DNA of 33,169 bases from Saprospiraceae bacterium (GTDB lineage Bacteria; Bacteroidota; Bacteroidia; Chitinophagales; Saprospiraceae), in assembly GCA_022841745.1 (NCBI GenBank), contig JALHQW010000078.1, positions 1 to 33,169 of the forward strand, in the 5' to 3' direction. The notes under the pieces were generated by a model, which was not told where the DNA came from, ran no database searches, and saw only the letters and a list, made by a program, of their open reading frames with translations. Within the stretch, counting starts at the first letter, position 1; each line of letters starts with the position of its first letter. The position numbers and the translations under genes were made by a program. Below are positions 24,101-31,888 of the stretch, one piece after another.

Positions 24101-24316
24101 GGGCAGTTGAACCTCGATTTCTCCACCAAAACCGCTGGCGACGTACAGCTGCAGGTCTTCGACCTGATGGGCAGGTTGGTGATTTCGGAGAAAATCAGCG
24201 CAAGTGCTGGCGATAACCGCCACCGCATTTCCACGGAAGGGCTTGCCAACGGGCAGTACCTCGTGCGCTTGGGCATGGCAGAGGGGCAGGCGGCGATGAA
24301 GTTTGTGAAGCAATAA
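21134..24316 (+). CDS. Secreted M4 (thermolysin-family) metalloprotease with T9SS sorting domain
   Basis: 1060 residues from the ATG at 21134, chosen because it opens a signal peptide (MKKHYLTLLAIIVAAQVFGQ). The order is FTP/PepSY-type propeptide (YFVDAKTGEVLNHYS), M4 catalytic domain, a WD/TolB-like beta region (SKDGNRLAALLLD, SVDDTELVFNAFS), then the type IX sorting domain (LYPNPVSGQLNLDF to the end). Zinc ligands are His474 and His478 of HEMSH and Glu498 of NESFAD; Glu475 is catalytic and His567 in GGVHINSG stabilises the transition state, all at thermolysin spacing. A palindromic repeat (21976-22063) is translated in frame at residues about 282-310, at the boundary of propeptide and mature enzyme. 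Probably exported and attached or released by the type IX system. Confidence 0.93.
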   Translation: MKKHYLTLLAIIVAAQVFGQMKPTRPSKSASQPFQIENIAPPLSIRASVPAAEPSLFDQPFQPKPMKMIPRPVSGQPSLMAQVSEETGTPYMIRGEMATDPAKSTAEQVQGYLLAAKSVLKLDDPTKEFEIKLTTTDELGIRHTRLRQLWQGVPVHGAEAILHEKGGKFYLFNGRYHPSPKLADVVPTIQMAAASQIALAHVSEKEVVKPLAEGDLQLLAMPQQTKAELVIYHKNKTPHLAWHVTVVPNLAARYSYFVDAKTGEVLNHYSELCKIAGHFHGVGSSTVGSGQPVSANPGLDCPLPTVELPTEVDPDGPATANANDLFGQSRLINTYQVGNSFFLIDASQTMLNNNQSVFPNEPVGVIWTIDAENTSPENDNFGAVHVTSGNNNWNNPKAVSAHYHAEKAYDYFKNTFNRNSINGQGGNIISLINVVESDGAQMDNAFWNGQAMFYGNGDQAFTAPLQKALDVSGHEMSHGVIQATANLEYLNESGALNESFADVFGAMIDRDDWKMGEDLTSTQFFPTGALRDMSDPHNGGNSLNDNGWQPAHYNERFQGDEDNGGVHINSGIVNKAFFLFASNASVGKAKAEKVYYRALTEYLTHSSNFVDCRLAVVQAATDLHGANSVEVNAAKSAFDAVGIGSSGGSTGNQDDLDTNPGEEFILMTDLNEQQLYIYTPDGTAISDPLTDISPFSRPSVTDDGSTIVYIDEDNKMRSINIDWNAGSFTTQVIQDDPIWRNVAISKDGNRLAALLLDSDNDPDNDNFLYIYDYSEAGGFFEFKLTNPTTVQGGPESDNVSFADVIEWDHTGQWVMYDALSTISTGTQDIEFWDINFIYAWNGTFYGNGYIEKLFSSLPENVSVGNPTFSKNSDYIIAFDYFDEANNEYNLYGYNIETSDAGVIFQGSDLHWPNYSVDDTELVFNAFSNSGNQVLAFIPLENDKITPSGNPSIYLQDKQLGVWFANGDRVLGNKDIIAEQNIRLYPNPVSGQLNLDFSTKTAGDVQLQVFDLMGRLVISEKISASAGDNRHRISTEGLANGQYLVRLGMAEGQAAMKFVKQ
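21976..22063. repeat. In-frame palindromic repeat inside the M4 protease gene
   Basis: Two 31-nt arms, 21976-22006 and 22033-22063, are reverse complements with one mismatch and are made of GGCAGT/CAACTGCC-type words. The loop contains CCAGTGTCTGCTAACCC. The left arm matches the repeat downstream of ssb (10806 on). It encodes a Ser/Gly/Val/Pro-rich peptide in the protease frame. Confidence 0.9.
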
Positions 24317-24352
24317 TTCTATCCCGTTTTCTGATAACTATGAGCAAACATC

Positions 24353-25333
24353 ATGGCAGCAAGACCATCCAATGCAGAGGACAAATTGTTCAAATTGACT
24401 TTCTCCAGGCCTGAACTTGTTCGGGAGTTGCTGAAGCGCACAGCAGCTCCCGACCTATTGGCCTCACTGAACTTGGAAAGTTTGGCCATCACTAACGCAA
24501 GTTATATCGATGAGCAACTCTCCGAACATTTTGCGGACATCGTATTCGATTGTCGGACAAAACAGGGCGAAGAAGTCGCCGTTTCATTGCTGTTGGAGCA
24601 CAAAAGCTTTTTGCCACAGTACCCGCCGTTTCAGGTTTTCAAGTACCAAATCAATGGTTGGCAACATCGGATAAATGCCAAGTTGAAGCCTGCACCGATA
24701 ATCCCCATCATTTTCTATCATGGCAAGGATAGGTGGAAAACGCTCAGTTGGAAGGAATACCTTCAGGGAATGTGTCCCGCCTTCGAACCTTTCACGTTAG
24801 ACGGCGGCTATGTGCTCATTGACCTTGCGGACTTGTCCGACCAAGCAATCCAGCAATTCAGGTTTGGGTTCCTCAAGACAGTATTGATGCTCATGAAGCA
24901 CCGTTTTGAGCGTCAATACCTATTGGAGAATTTGACTAACATCCTTAATTTTGTGGAGGAGGAGGTAGAACTGGAAATAAAAACCGATGATTACAGGGTT
25001 ATTTTAAGGTACATGTCCGCCTCCCTTTCGTTAAACTGGACAGACATAAAACTAATGGTCAAACCACTTTCCAAAACACATTCTGCGATGACGATTATTG
25101 AAGAACTCGAACAAGAAATCAGGGAAGAAGCAAGGGAAGCAGGCAAGAAAGAGGGCATGAAGGAGGGTTATGCCCAAAAGACTAAAGAAATGGTCATATC
25201 CATGTTGGAGAACTTCCCAGGCCAGTCTGATGAAAAAATTGCCAAGGTCGCCAAGGTAACGGTGGAATACGTGCAAAAAATGCGAGCCGAACAGGCGAAG
25301 ACCAAACCAACCCCAAAACGGAAGAAGAAGTAA
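24353..25333 (+). CDS. Rpn-family PD-(D/E)XK nuclease (transposase_31/YhgA-like)
   Basis: A 326-residue protein of the recombination-promoting nuclease family. The N-terminus has NAEDKLFKLTFSRPELVREL (family form HDxxFK). The nuclease core has Asp62 in HFADIVFD and the E-x-K of LLLEHKSF (Glu82, Lys84), followed by FKYQINGW and PIIPIIFYHG. The C-terminus is a charged helix with a Lys-rich end (EAGKKEGMKEGYAQKTKEM). Rpn members cut DNA and promote RecA-independent recombination; roles in phage defence have been proposed. An ATG in another frame at 24340 opens MSKHHGSK, which resembles the usual start of this family, so a small frameshift at the N-terminus cannot be excluded. Confidence 0.85.
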   Translation: MAARPSNAEDKLFKLTFSRPELVRELLKRTAAPDLLASLNLESLAITNASYIDEQLSEHFADIVFDCRTKQGEEVAVSLLLEHKSFLPQYPPFQVFKYQINGWQHRINAKLKPAPIIPIIFYHGKDRWKTLSWKEYLQGMCPAFEPFTLDGGYVLIDLADLSDQAIQQFRFGFLKTVLMLMKHRFERQYLLENLTNILNFVEEEVELEIKTDDYRVILRYMSASLSLNWTDIKLMVKPLSKTHSAMTIIEELEQEIREEAREAGKKEGMKEGYAQKTKEMVISMLENFPGQSDEKIAKVAKVTVEYVQKMRAEQAKTKPTPKRKKK

Positions 25334-25435
25334 TCATCCAAGGCATAGTCCAATACTGGTAAGTCCTGCCGAGGTGAAAGCGGCTATAGATTGGCAAAAT
25401 TCATGCATCATTTTTTAGGCATGCGCTGAATGTGG

Positions 25436-25801
25436 CTATCCATGACTTGACGTTAACCCCCAATAGACAGCCACTAAACAAACCAATACACTGACAATAA
25501 TATACACTCCTGCTTTCAACCAATCCCCCGCCAGCATCATCTGAACCGTTTCATTGCTAAAAGTGGAAAACGTACTGAACCCACCGCAGAACCCCGCCAT
25601 TAGCAGCACGGGCATTTGTCCTCCAAGCCGCCCTTTTGCGTTTAACATCACGAAAATGCCCAACAGGAAACAGGCCAGCACATTGGCTGCAAACGTGGCC
25701 CACGGAAACTGCCAACGGTAGCCCGCCGTGAGGTGGCCCAACCCGAAGCGGCAAACGCTGCCAAGGCCACCGCCAAGAAAAACAAAGAGGTAGGTTTGCA
25801 T
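25436..25801 (-). CDS. crcB: Fluoride ion channel CrcB/Fluc
   Basis: A 121-residue four-helix membrane protein of the Fluc family, which exports fluoride as a dual-topology dimer in the inner membrane. Helix 1 has FLGGGLGSVCRFGLGHL with the conserved Arg. Helix 3 has the signature GFCGGFSTFSTFSNE, the region of the central Na site and the fluoride-lining Phe box. The length fits. It starts 9 bases after the aminotransferase stop on the same strand, so they are probably co-transcribed. No fluoride riboswitch is seen before either gene. Confidence 0.95.
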   Translation of the reverse strand: MQTYLFVFLGGGLGSVCRFGLGHLTAGYRWQFPWATFAANVLACFLLGIFVMLNAKGRLGGQMPVLLMAGFCGGFSTFSTFSNETVQMMLAGDWLKAGVYIIVSVLVCLVAVYWGLTSSHG

Positions 25802-25810
25802 GGGTGGTTC

Positions 25811-26953
25811 TTATAGCTTGCTCAATATCGCTGCCGCCTTCACCAGCGTCTCCTCTTTTTTTGCGAAACAAAGCCTGATCACCTTCTCCTGTTTATGGCT
25901 GCTATAAAAAACAGAGACCGGAATGGTCGCCACGCCATGCTCCAAGATGAGACGCTTGGTGAACTCCGTGTCAGGCTCGTCGCTGATAGCGGAATAGTCG
26001 TACAACTGGAAATAAGAACCTTCGCTGTGCAGGGGCTTGAACCTTGACCCCGACATGGCATCCAAGAGCAAGTCCCGTTTTTTCTCGAAAAAGCCGTACA
26101 GCGAAAGGTAGTCCTCCGGCTGCTGGAAATACTCGGCGACGGCGTGCTGCATGGGCGTGTTCACGGCAAAGACGGTGAACTGGTGTACTTTTCGGAACTC
26201 CTTCGTCAAGTCTGGCGGGGCCACGATGCAGCCGAGCTTCCAGCCTGTGGTGTGCAGCGTTTTACCGAAGGAAAAAACGGACATGCCCCGCTCGAAAATC
26301 TGTGGGTATCGAAGCAAACTCTCGTGCCGCTCGCCATCGAAGACCAAGTGCTCATACGCCTCATCGCAGAGCACGATGATGTCGCGGTTCACGGCGATGT
26401 GCTGCAGCTCCTTCCAATCCGCCTCCTTTAGTATTTTGCCAGTCGGGTTGTGCGGCGTGTTGACGATAATCATACGGGTCTTCCAGGAAATGAGCCTTTC
26501 GAGCATCCGCCAGTCAATGGTGTAGTCGGGTGCGCTCATTTCATAGGTGATGGCCCTGCCCCCGTTCACCTCCACCGACGGGCGGTAAGAGTCGTAGGCA
26601 GGTTCTATCAAAATGACCTCGTCGTCGGGGCGGATGAAGGTGGAAATGGCCGTGTAGAGCGCCTGCGTGGCCCCGCTCGTTATGGTAATTTCAGTGTCGG
26701 GGTCAACACTGAGGCCGTACAGCGACTTGATTTTTTCGGCTAACACCTTGCGCAGTGCGGGCACGCCGGGCATGGGCGCATATTGGTTGAAGCCTTGGCG
26801 CATGTATTTTTCCACCAAATCTTTCAGTCTGTCGGAGCAGTCGAAATCGGGGAAGCCTTGTGCGATGTTGATAGCCGCGTGCTCGGCGGCCATGGCGGAC
26901 ATGACGGTGAAAATGGAGGTGCCGACAGCCGGCAGTTTGGAAGATAGCAGCAT
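25811..26953 (-). CDS. PLP aminotransferase class I/II (methionine/kynurenine aminotransferase-like)
   Basis: A 380-residue fold-type I aminotransferase. The start (INIAQGFPDFDCSDRLKDLV, then NQYAPMPGVPALRKVLAEKI) is typical of the YbdL/kynurenine aminotransferase group. The PLP residues are Asn169 in NTPHNPTG, Asp197 in LCDEAYEHLVFDG, and Lys231 (the Schiff base) in FSFGKTLHTTGWKLG; VIRLCFAKKE near the C-terminus has the carboxylate-binding Arg. It moves amino groups between methionine or aromatic amino acids and 2-oxo acids; the substrate is inferred from the group. crcB follows with a 9-base gap. Confidence 0.9.
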   Translation of the reverse strand: MLLSSKLPAVGTSIFTVMSAMAAEHAAINIAQGFPDFDCSDRLKDLVEKYMRQGFNQYAPMPGVPALRKVLAEKIKSLYGLSVDPDTEITITSGATQALYTAISTFIRPDDEVILIEPAYDSYRPSVEVNGGRAITYEMSAPDYTIDWRMLERLISWKTRMIIVNTPHNPTGKILKEADWKELQHIAVNRDIIVLCDEAYEHLVFDGERHESLLRYPQIFERGMSVFSFGKTLHTTGWKLGCIVAPPDLTKEFRKVHQFTVFAVNTPMQHAVAEYFQQPEDYLSLYGFFEKKRDLLLDAMSGSRFKPLHSEGSYFQLYDYSAISDEPDTEFTKRLILEHGVATIPVSVFYSSHKQEKVIRLCFAKKEETLVKAAAILSKL

Positions 26954-27037
26954 TGATTGCTTGATTGCTAAATTGTTTGATTGTTATGGTTGTTGGCGTT
27001 GTCCTATAGCAACCCAACAATTTCAACAATCCTACAA
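26954..27037. repeat. Palindromic tandem-word element filling the cpdA/aminotransferase gap
   Basis: The whole gap between the stop of the phosphoesterase (27038) and the aminotransferase start (26953) is an imperfect palindrome. The left side is tandem TTGATTGC/TTGATTGTT words and the right side AACAATTTCAACAATCC with TACAATCA. No spare sequence remains for a separate promoter, so the two genes are either co-transcribed across the hairpin or the promoter lies within the element. Confidence 0.8.
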
Positions 27038-27784
27038 TCACGTTTTATTCCCTTCGTAATACACCACTGTGCTCTCCACCGCCCCGTCGTCCCGTAGCAC
27101 GATTTCCCGCAGGGCAATCCTCAGGTTGTCCAACTCGAAAACGGGCTGGTTCCATTTCATCTGAAAATAAGTGGTGGGCGTAATGTGGACGGTCATGTTC
27201 TTGGAGCAAATCATCTTCTCGACATGGTAATGCCCACAAAATACATAGACCGGGTAAGGGTGACCATGTAGTACTTCCTGTAAAGCCTCCATGTTGCGCA
27301 GCGGGTAGTTGGCGTCCATAAAGGCAACCCCGCCGACGATGGGCGGGTGGTGCATGAAGACGAGGGCTGGGCCGCCCAAGGCGGCAAGTTCTTCTGTGAG
27401 CCAAGCCAACTGCGCAGCAGAAACGGTGCCGAGCGAGGTTTCTAGTAGGAGCAGCGGCTGGTCGCCAGCAGTGTATTTATAAAACAATTCCTCGCCACTA
27501 AGTCGGTGTTCCCAATCGAAAACCTTGGCCAGCACCGTGGAGGTGTCATGGTTGCCAGCAATGGCCGTGTACGGGATTTCGAGCTGGTCCAAATGGGATT
27601 TCATCCAGCGGTAAACCTCTTCGTTGGCAGTGTCATAGGCAAGGTCACCAGTGATGATGAGGTGGTCGGGGGCAAAGGACTTTACGGCCTGGAGGATGTC
27701 CAAGAAGTTCTGTCGCACATCAACGCCGTGGGTGAACTCACCTTCACTCGCAACATGCAAATCAGTTATTTGAATAAGCTTCAT
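27038..27784 (-). CDS. Calcineurin-type metallophosphoesterase (CpdA-like)
   Basis: 248 residues from the ATG at 27784. The dimetal motifs are in order: DLH (Asp8, His10), GDLAYD (Asp47), AGNHD (Asn78, His79), FMHHPP and CGHYHVEK. This is the class III cyclic nucleotide phosphodiesterase group (CpdA-like), cytoplasmic; the substrate may be cAMP or another phosphodiester. The ATG at 27832 would add 16 residues, but a good -7 box (27811-27818) lies inside that extension, so I chose 27784. It is divergent from the ROK kinase gene and followed by the aminotransferase. Confidence 0.88.
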   Translation of the reverse strand: MKLIQITDLHVASEGEFTHGVDVRQNFLDILQAVKSFAPDHLIITGDLAYDTANEEVYRWMKSHLDQLEIPYTAIAGNHDTSTVLAKVFDWEHRLSGEELFYKYTAGDQPLLLLETSLGTVSAAQLAWLTEELAALGGPALVFMHHPPIVGGVAFMDANYPLRNMEALQEVLHGHPYPVYVFCGHYHVEKMICSKNMTVHITPTTYFQMKWNQPVFELDNLRIALREIVLRDDGAVESTVVYYEGNKT

Positions 27785-27810
27785 GTATGGCCGTTGTTTC
27801 CAATGGGTCA

Positions 27811-27818
27811 CAAAGTTA
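27811..27818 (-). promoter_or_regulatory. Promoter -7 box of the phosphoesterase gene
   Basis: On the minus strand the sequence is TAACTTTG, an exact match to TAnnTTTG, about 27 bases before the ATG at 27784. This decides the start. Confidence 0.55.
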
Positions 27819-27950
27819 TCCTTTTTGGGCAAATCAAGAAAAATGGCAGTTTATGGGCAACTTTAGCGAATCCTTCAAACTTGGTAACTTTACCAGTCAA
27901 CTGACTCGTGACTCGAAACCCTTGACTAACAGTTCAAAAATCCACAACAC

Positions 27951-28862
27951 ATGAAACCCATTTGGGGAATAGACCTTGGCGGCACCAAAATCGAGTGCGC
28001 CGTGATGGAAAGCATCAAGAACAGGAACATCTTGAGCCGCAAGCGGCTGCCCACCGAGCAGGAAGGCGGCTACGAGCATATTCTGCAGCAGATAAAAAAG
28101 CTGGTGGACACAACCGTCGGCGAACTCAGCTACCGCCCAGAGCGCCTCGGCTTCGGCACGCCCGGCACCCTCGACCCCACCACCCAGACGCTAAAAAACT
28201 CCAACACCGTTTGCCTGAATGGCAAGCCGCTCAAGGCCGACTTGGAGGCCCTGCTCGGCGTACCTTGCGCCCTGGCCAACGATGCCAACTGCTTTGCCCT
28301 CGCCGAGGCCAAGTGGGGCGCTGCACATGAGGTCGCACCGAACGCCGAAGTGGTCTGGGGCATCATCATGGGCACGGGCACGGGCAGCGGCGTGGTGGTA
28401 AACGGCAAGGTGCTGCAAGGCCGCCACGGCATTGGCGGGGAGTGGGGCCACAACTTCCTCGACGCCAGCGCCTACTCCTGCTACTGCGGCTGTTCTGGCT
28501 GTGTGGAGCAGGTAATTTCTGGCCCGGCACTCACCCGTTTTTACAATGAAAAAACGGGGCGTCACCTGACCTTGCCCGAAATCGTGGAGCGCCACCACCA
28601 AGGCAGCGACGAGGCTGCTACGGCGACGATGGAGCGTCTCGTCCACTTCTTCGGAAAGGCAGTGGCCAACGTCATCAACATCATTGACCCCGAAGTGGTG
28701 GTCATCGGCGGCGGCGTGGGCAATATTGATTTGCTATACGACAGGGGCGTGGAGGAGGTGAAAAAATACATTTTCAACAGCGGCAAATGCGAGACGTTGT
28801 TCCTGAAACCCAAATTGGGCGACAGTGCGGGCGTGTTCGGGGCAGCGCTTTTATGCGCTTGA
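27951..28862 (+). CDS. ROK-family sugar kinase
   Basis: A 303-residue ROK kinase (glucose, fructose or amino-sugar phosphorylation, cytoplasm). The ATP-binding loop is GIDLGGTKIE (residues 6-15) and the catalytic Asp111 lies in LANDANCFALAEA. The ROK zinc site is present: His167 in GGEWGHN and Cys177, Cys179 and Cys184 in CYCGCSGC. The C-terminal adenosine motif is EVVVIGGGVGN. It is a second, unrelated-type sugar kinase besides glk at 7775-8806. No operator or sugar operon is next to it, so the substrate is not fixed. A possible -7 box (TAACTTTA, 27885-27892) lies upstream. Confidence 0.92.
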   Translation: MKPIWGIDLGGTKIECAVMESIKNRNILSRKRLPTEQEGGYEHILQQIKKLVDTTVGELSYRPERLGFGTPGTLDPTTQTLKNSNTVCLNGKPLKADLEALLGVPCALANDANCFALAEAKWGAAHEVAPNAEVVWGIIMGTGTGSGVVVNGKVLQGRHGIGGEWGHNFLDASAYSCYCGCSGCVEQVISGPALTRFYNEKTGRHLTLPEIVERHHQGSDEAATATMERLVHFFGKAVANVINIIDPEVVVIGGGVGNIDLLYDRGVEEVKKYIFNSGKCETLFLKPKLGDSAGVFGAALLCA

Positions 28863-28956
28863 AGCTGCTTCGCAAAGGGCATGATTTTCCTCACCGGCTT
28901 TTCCTCCGTAAGGCGTAATTTCGCACCCGATTTTTTCCTAACCAATCAACATCCGT

Positions 28957-30204
28957 ATGCTCGAACTCCTGCAACAGTACAAGGACAAGTCCCCCGAAAT
29001 CGTGTTTGAATGGAACGATGCCGAGACCTCGGCCCGTGGCTGGGTGGTCATCAATTCGCTGCGCAATGGGGCAGCGGGCGGCGGCACCCGCATGAGGAAG
29101 GGCCTCACCAAGGAAGAGGTCGTCTCCTTGGCAAAGACGATGGAAATCAAGTTCTCGGTCGCTGGCCCCGACATCGGCGGCGCCAAGTCGGGCATTGACT
29201 TCGACCCCAATGACCCCCGCCGCAACGAGGTGCTGCGCCGTTGGTATAAGGCCGCCTTCCCCTTACTCAAAAACTACTACGGCACGGGCGGCGACCTGAA
29301 CGTGGACGAACTCAAGGACGTCATCCCCATCACCGAGGCACTCGGGCTTTGGCATCCGCAGGAGGGCATCGTGAACGGCCATTTCAGGGAAACCACCGAT
29401 GGCCAGAAAATCAAAATCCTTGGCCAACTGCGCCACGGCTGCTCCAAGACCGTGGAGGATAGCCGCTATGTGCCCGACGCTCCCGAAAAATTTGCGGTAG
29501 CAGACATGATTACAGGCTACGGCGTGGCAGAGTCGGTGCGGCATTTCTACGACCTGTTCAAGGGCAGCGACCTGCGGGGCAAGCGGGCCATCATCCAAGG
29601 CTGGGGCAACGTGGCCTCGGCGGCCGCCTGCTACCTGGCCAATGAAGGCGTTAAAATCGTCGGCATCATTGACCGGGAGGGCGGCATCATCCGGCCCGAA
29701 GGCATGGGGCTGGAAGAAATCAAGGCACTTTTTTTTCGGAAAAAAGGCAACAAACTACAGGCCGAGGGCACGTTGCCATTTGAAGATACCAACCGCCGCA
29801 TTTGGTCGGTTGGTGCAGAGATTTTCATACCCGGCGCCGCCAGCAAGCTCGTCAGTCGTCAGCAGGTGGACGATATGCTCGCCAACGGCATAGAGGTCAT
29901 TGCCTGCGGCGCCAATGTGCCCTTCGTGGACGACGGCGTCTTCTTCGGCCCGACAGCCCTCTTCGCCGACCAAAAACTGAGCCTCATCCCAGACTTCATC
30001 GCCAACTGTGGCATGGCCCGTGTGTTTGCCTACCTGATGCAGCCTGATGCCGCTGTGACGGACGAGGCCATTTTCAGCGATGTGTCCGGCACCATCCGTC
30101 GGGCACTGGAGAAGGTGCGCAATTTCAATCCGATGCCGACCAATATTGCTGCCTCGGCTTTAGAGATTGCCTTGAACAAACTGATGAAAGTGGAGATTGC
30201 TTGA
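28957..30204 (+). CDS. Glu/Leu/Phe/Val dehydrogenase
   Basis: A 415-residue amino acid dehydrogenase that oxidatively deaminates an amino acid to its 2-oxo acid with NAD(P). The N-terminal domain has Lys65 in TMEIKFSVAG and the catalytic Lys77 in GGAKSGIDFDP. The Rossmann domain has IIQGWGNVASAAACYLANEG, a variant of the GxGNVG loop, then GIIDREGGI. Late motifs ACGANVPF and PDFIANCGM fit the family. Substrate choice (glutamate or branched-chain or phenylalanine) is not decided by the sequence. It lies 94 bases after the ROK gene; a weak -7 box (TAATTTCG) is seen near 28916. Confidence 0.92.
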   Translation: MLELLQQYKDKSPEIVFEWNDAETSARGWVVINSLRNGAAGGGTRMRKGLTKEEVVSLAKTMEIKFSVAGPDIGGAKSGIDFDPNDPRRNEVLRRWYKAAFPLLKNYYGTGGDLNVDELKDVIPITEALGLWHPQEGIVNGHFRETTDGQKIKILGQLRHGCSKTVEDSRYVPDAPEKFAVADMITGYGVAESVRHFYDLFKGSDLRGKRAIIQGWGNVASAAACYLANEGVKIVGIIDREGGIIRPEGMGLEEIKALFFRKKGNKLQAEGTLPFEDTNRRIWSVGAEIFIPGAASKLVSRQQVDDMLANGIEVIACGANVPFVDDGVFFGPTALFADQKLSLIPDFIANCGMARVFAYLMQPDAAVTDEAIFSDVSGTIRRALEKVRNFNPMPTNIAASALEIALNKLMKVEIA

Positions 30205-30370
30205 TGTTCGGGTGAAATAGGTTGGTAGGAAAGGGGCTCCGCAACTTTAGCCAATTTTGCTTTTTTGTGAATTGTTCGCTATAAATCATTTTCAAAATAT
30301 ACAGCAGCGTAAAATAAACCAACACGCTCGGTTGAAGTCGTAAGTATAAAAACACCGTGGGTTGTTAGTT

Positions 30371-30402
30371 TTATTGAAAAAGAAGTTCTAACTTTAATTT
30401 TG
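30371..30402 (+). promoter_or_regulatory. Promoter of the OmpA-type gene
   Basis: TAATTTTG (30395-30402) is an exact -7 match with TTATTG (30371-30376) 18 bases upstream. The start codon follows at 30461. Confidence 0.5.
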
Positions 30403-30460
30403 CAAAACTGCGTTGCATTAAAAAAAGTGCTTCGATCCTTCGGAATAGCTTTCAATCAGC

Positions 30461-31855
30461 ATGAAAAACCGATTCCTCAATTGCTTCCTTTTGGTTGCTT
30501 TGTTGCCATGCTTCGCAAAGGCACAAGAAGGCAGCTTTCCCACCCCCTATCTTCCACCCCACCGAGCAGACATGTGGGAACTTGGCATTGGCACGGGCAC
30601 AGCCATGTCCTTCGGCGACATTCAGCCAAATCCCGGCATCGGCGCAGGGTTCCATTTGCGCAAGGCCATTGACCACTTGCTTTCGGCGAGGCTGGAAGGC
30701 TTTGTCGGAAGCCTAAACCAGAATGATGGCCTCAACGGCACTTCCAAGACCAAACTCCAGACAGGCTCATTGCAATTGCTGGCCTCCATCAACAGCCTCA
30801 CTTGGAGCGAGCTGCCCCGCCGCCGTATCAATGCCTATCTATTTTTAGGAGCCGGCATCAACCGGTTTGAAGTGGACGCCATCAAGGCCATCATACCCGA
30901 TTTGAAATCAGTTAGCCCTACCATTCAGACCCATGTTGATGGTGGTTTTGGAATGGCGCTCCGTTTGTCGGATAGGGTCAACCTGGGCATGGAGATGAAG
31001 GTGCTCACTTTTTTTGGAAGGGACGCCGACCTGCTCGACGGGGTGAACCGTGACGAAAACGACGTGATAGGCTATGGCTCGCTTCGCCTCAATTTCAACC
31101 TCGGCGACACCAAGGCAAAAACGGAGCCGCTCTACTGGGTAACCCCCATGCACCAACTCATACAAGATGTGACTGAACTGAAGCTGCGCCCTACTTTCGA
31201 CCCCACCGACTCGGATGGCGATGGCGTCATTGACCTGCTGGACGCCGACAATGCCACCCCCCGTGGCGTTGCCGTGGACACCCGTGGCATGCCGCTCGAT
31301 AGTGATGGCGACGGCCTTCCCAATTTCTTGGACGACGAGCCTTTTATCCACAAAAACCGACCGGCTCCGCCTACCGAGAACGGTATTCGGGATATCGTAA
31401 GGGACGAGGTGGAAAACCTAATGGAAATGGAACCCGATGCATTCGGCATCATGGAGTGGTTCTTGCCCAATACCCATTTCGATGTGGATAGCTATGCTAT
31501 TCGGGAGGCGGAACTGGGCAACCTTTCCAGCATTGCCAAGGTGCTAAAAGCCAATTCGAGGGTAAGGCTTGTGGTCACCGGCTTCGCCGACAAAACTGCC
31601 TCCGACCAGCAGAACTTAACGCTTTCCTACCAGCGGGCTTTTGCCGTCGTTGACCATTTCGTGAACGTGCATGGCCTGCCCCGAAGCCGTTTCCTGCTGC
31701 GTTACAATGGCGAAGACTCCACCCTTGTGCCAACCCTCAACAGTTCAATGGTGAACCGTAGGGTAGAGTTCAGGGTGGCCAATAAGCAGGACGTGGAAAT
31801 GGAAAATCCCGTACCGTCCGTCAAGAAGGATGTGGAGCAGCGGGGCTTTAAATAG
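30461..31855 (+). CDS. OmpA-family outer-membrane protein with calcium-binding repeats
   Basis: A 464-residue protein. The signal peptide (about residues 1-22) ends in FAKAQ. An N-terminal beta-barrel-like domain follows (LGIGTGTAMSFGD, FHLRKAIDHLLSARLEGFVG, YGSLRLNFNLG). Two thrombospondin-type-3-like Ca motifs come next (DSDGDGVIDLLD and DSDGDGLPNFLDD). The C-terminal OmpA peptidoglycan-binding domain (about 340-450) has FDVDSYAIREAELGNLSSIA, VTGFADKTASDQQNLTLSYQ and ends MVNRRVEFRV. It probably links outer membrane and cell wall. aroB follows after 33 bases on the same strand. Confidence 0.92.
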   Translation: MKNRFLNCFLLVALLPCFAKAQEGSFPTPYLPPHRADMWELGIGTGTAMSFGDIQPNPGIGAGFHLRKAIDHLLSARLEGFVGSLNQNDGLNGTSKTKLQTGSLQLLASINSLTWSELPRRRINAYLFLGAGINRFEVDAIKAIIPDLKSVSPTIQTHVDGGFGMALRLSDRVNLGMEMKVLTFFGRDADLLDGVNRDENDVIGYGSLRLNFNLGDTKAKTEPLYWVTPMHQLIQDVTELKLRPTFDPTDSDGDGVIDLLDADNATPRGVAVDTRGMPLDSDGDGLPNFLDDEPFIHKNRPAPPTENGIRDIVRDEVENLMEMEPDAFGIMEWFLPNTHFDVDSYAIREAELGNLSSIAKVLKANSRVRLVVTGFADKTASDQQNLTLSYQRAFAVVDHFVNVHGLPRSRFLLRYNGEDSTLVPTLNSSMVNRRVEFRVANKQDVEMENPVPSVKKDVEQRGFK

Positions 31856-31888
31856 AAAAAAGTCCGGCCATTCCGCTATTCTTGCAGC

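Noticed and set aside
25334-25435. Hidden small gene between the Rpn nuclease and crcB
   Set aside because: No start with coding-like sequence or strong hairpin is visible in these 102 bases.
25802-25810. Fluoride riboswitch for crcB
   Set aside because: Only 9 bases separate crcB from the upstream gene, and no fluoride aptamer motif is seen before either gene.
27785-27832. 16-residue extension of the CpdA-like protein
   Set aside because: It contains an exact -7 promoter box, and the metallophosphoesterase fold begins at MKLIQITDLH.
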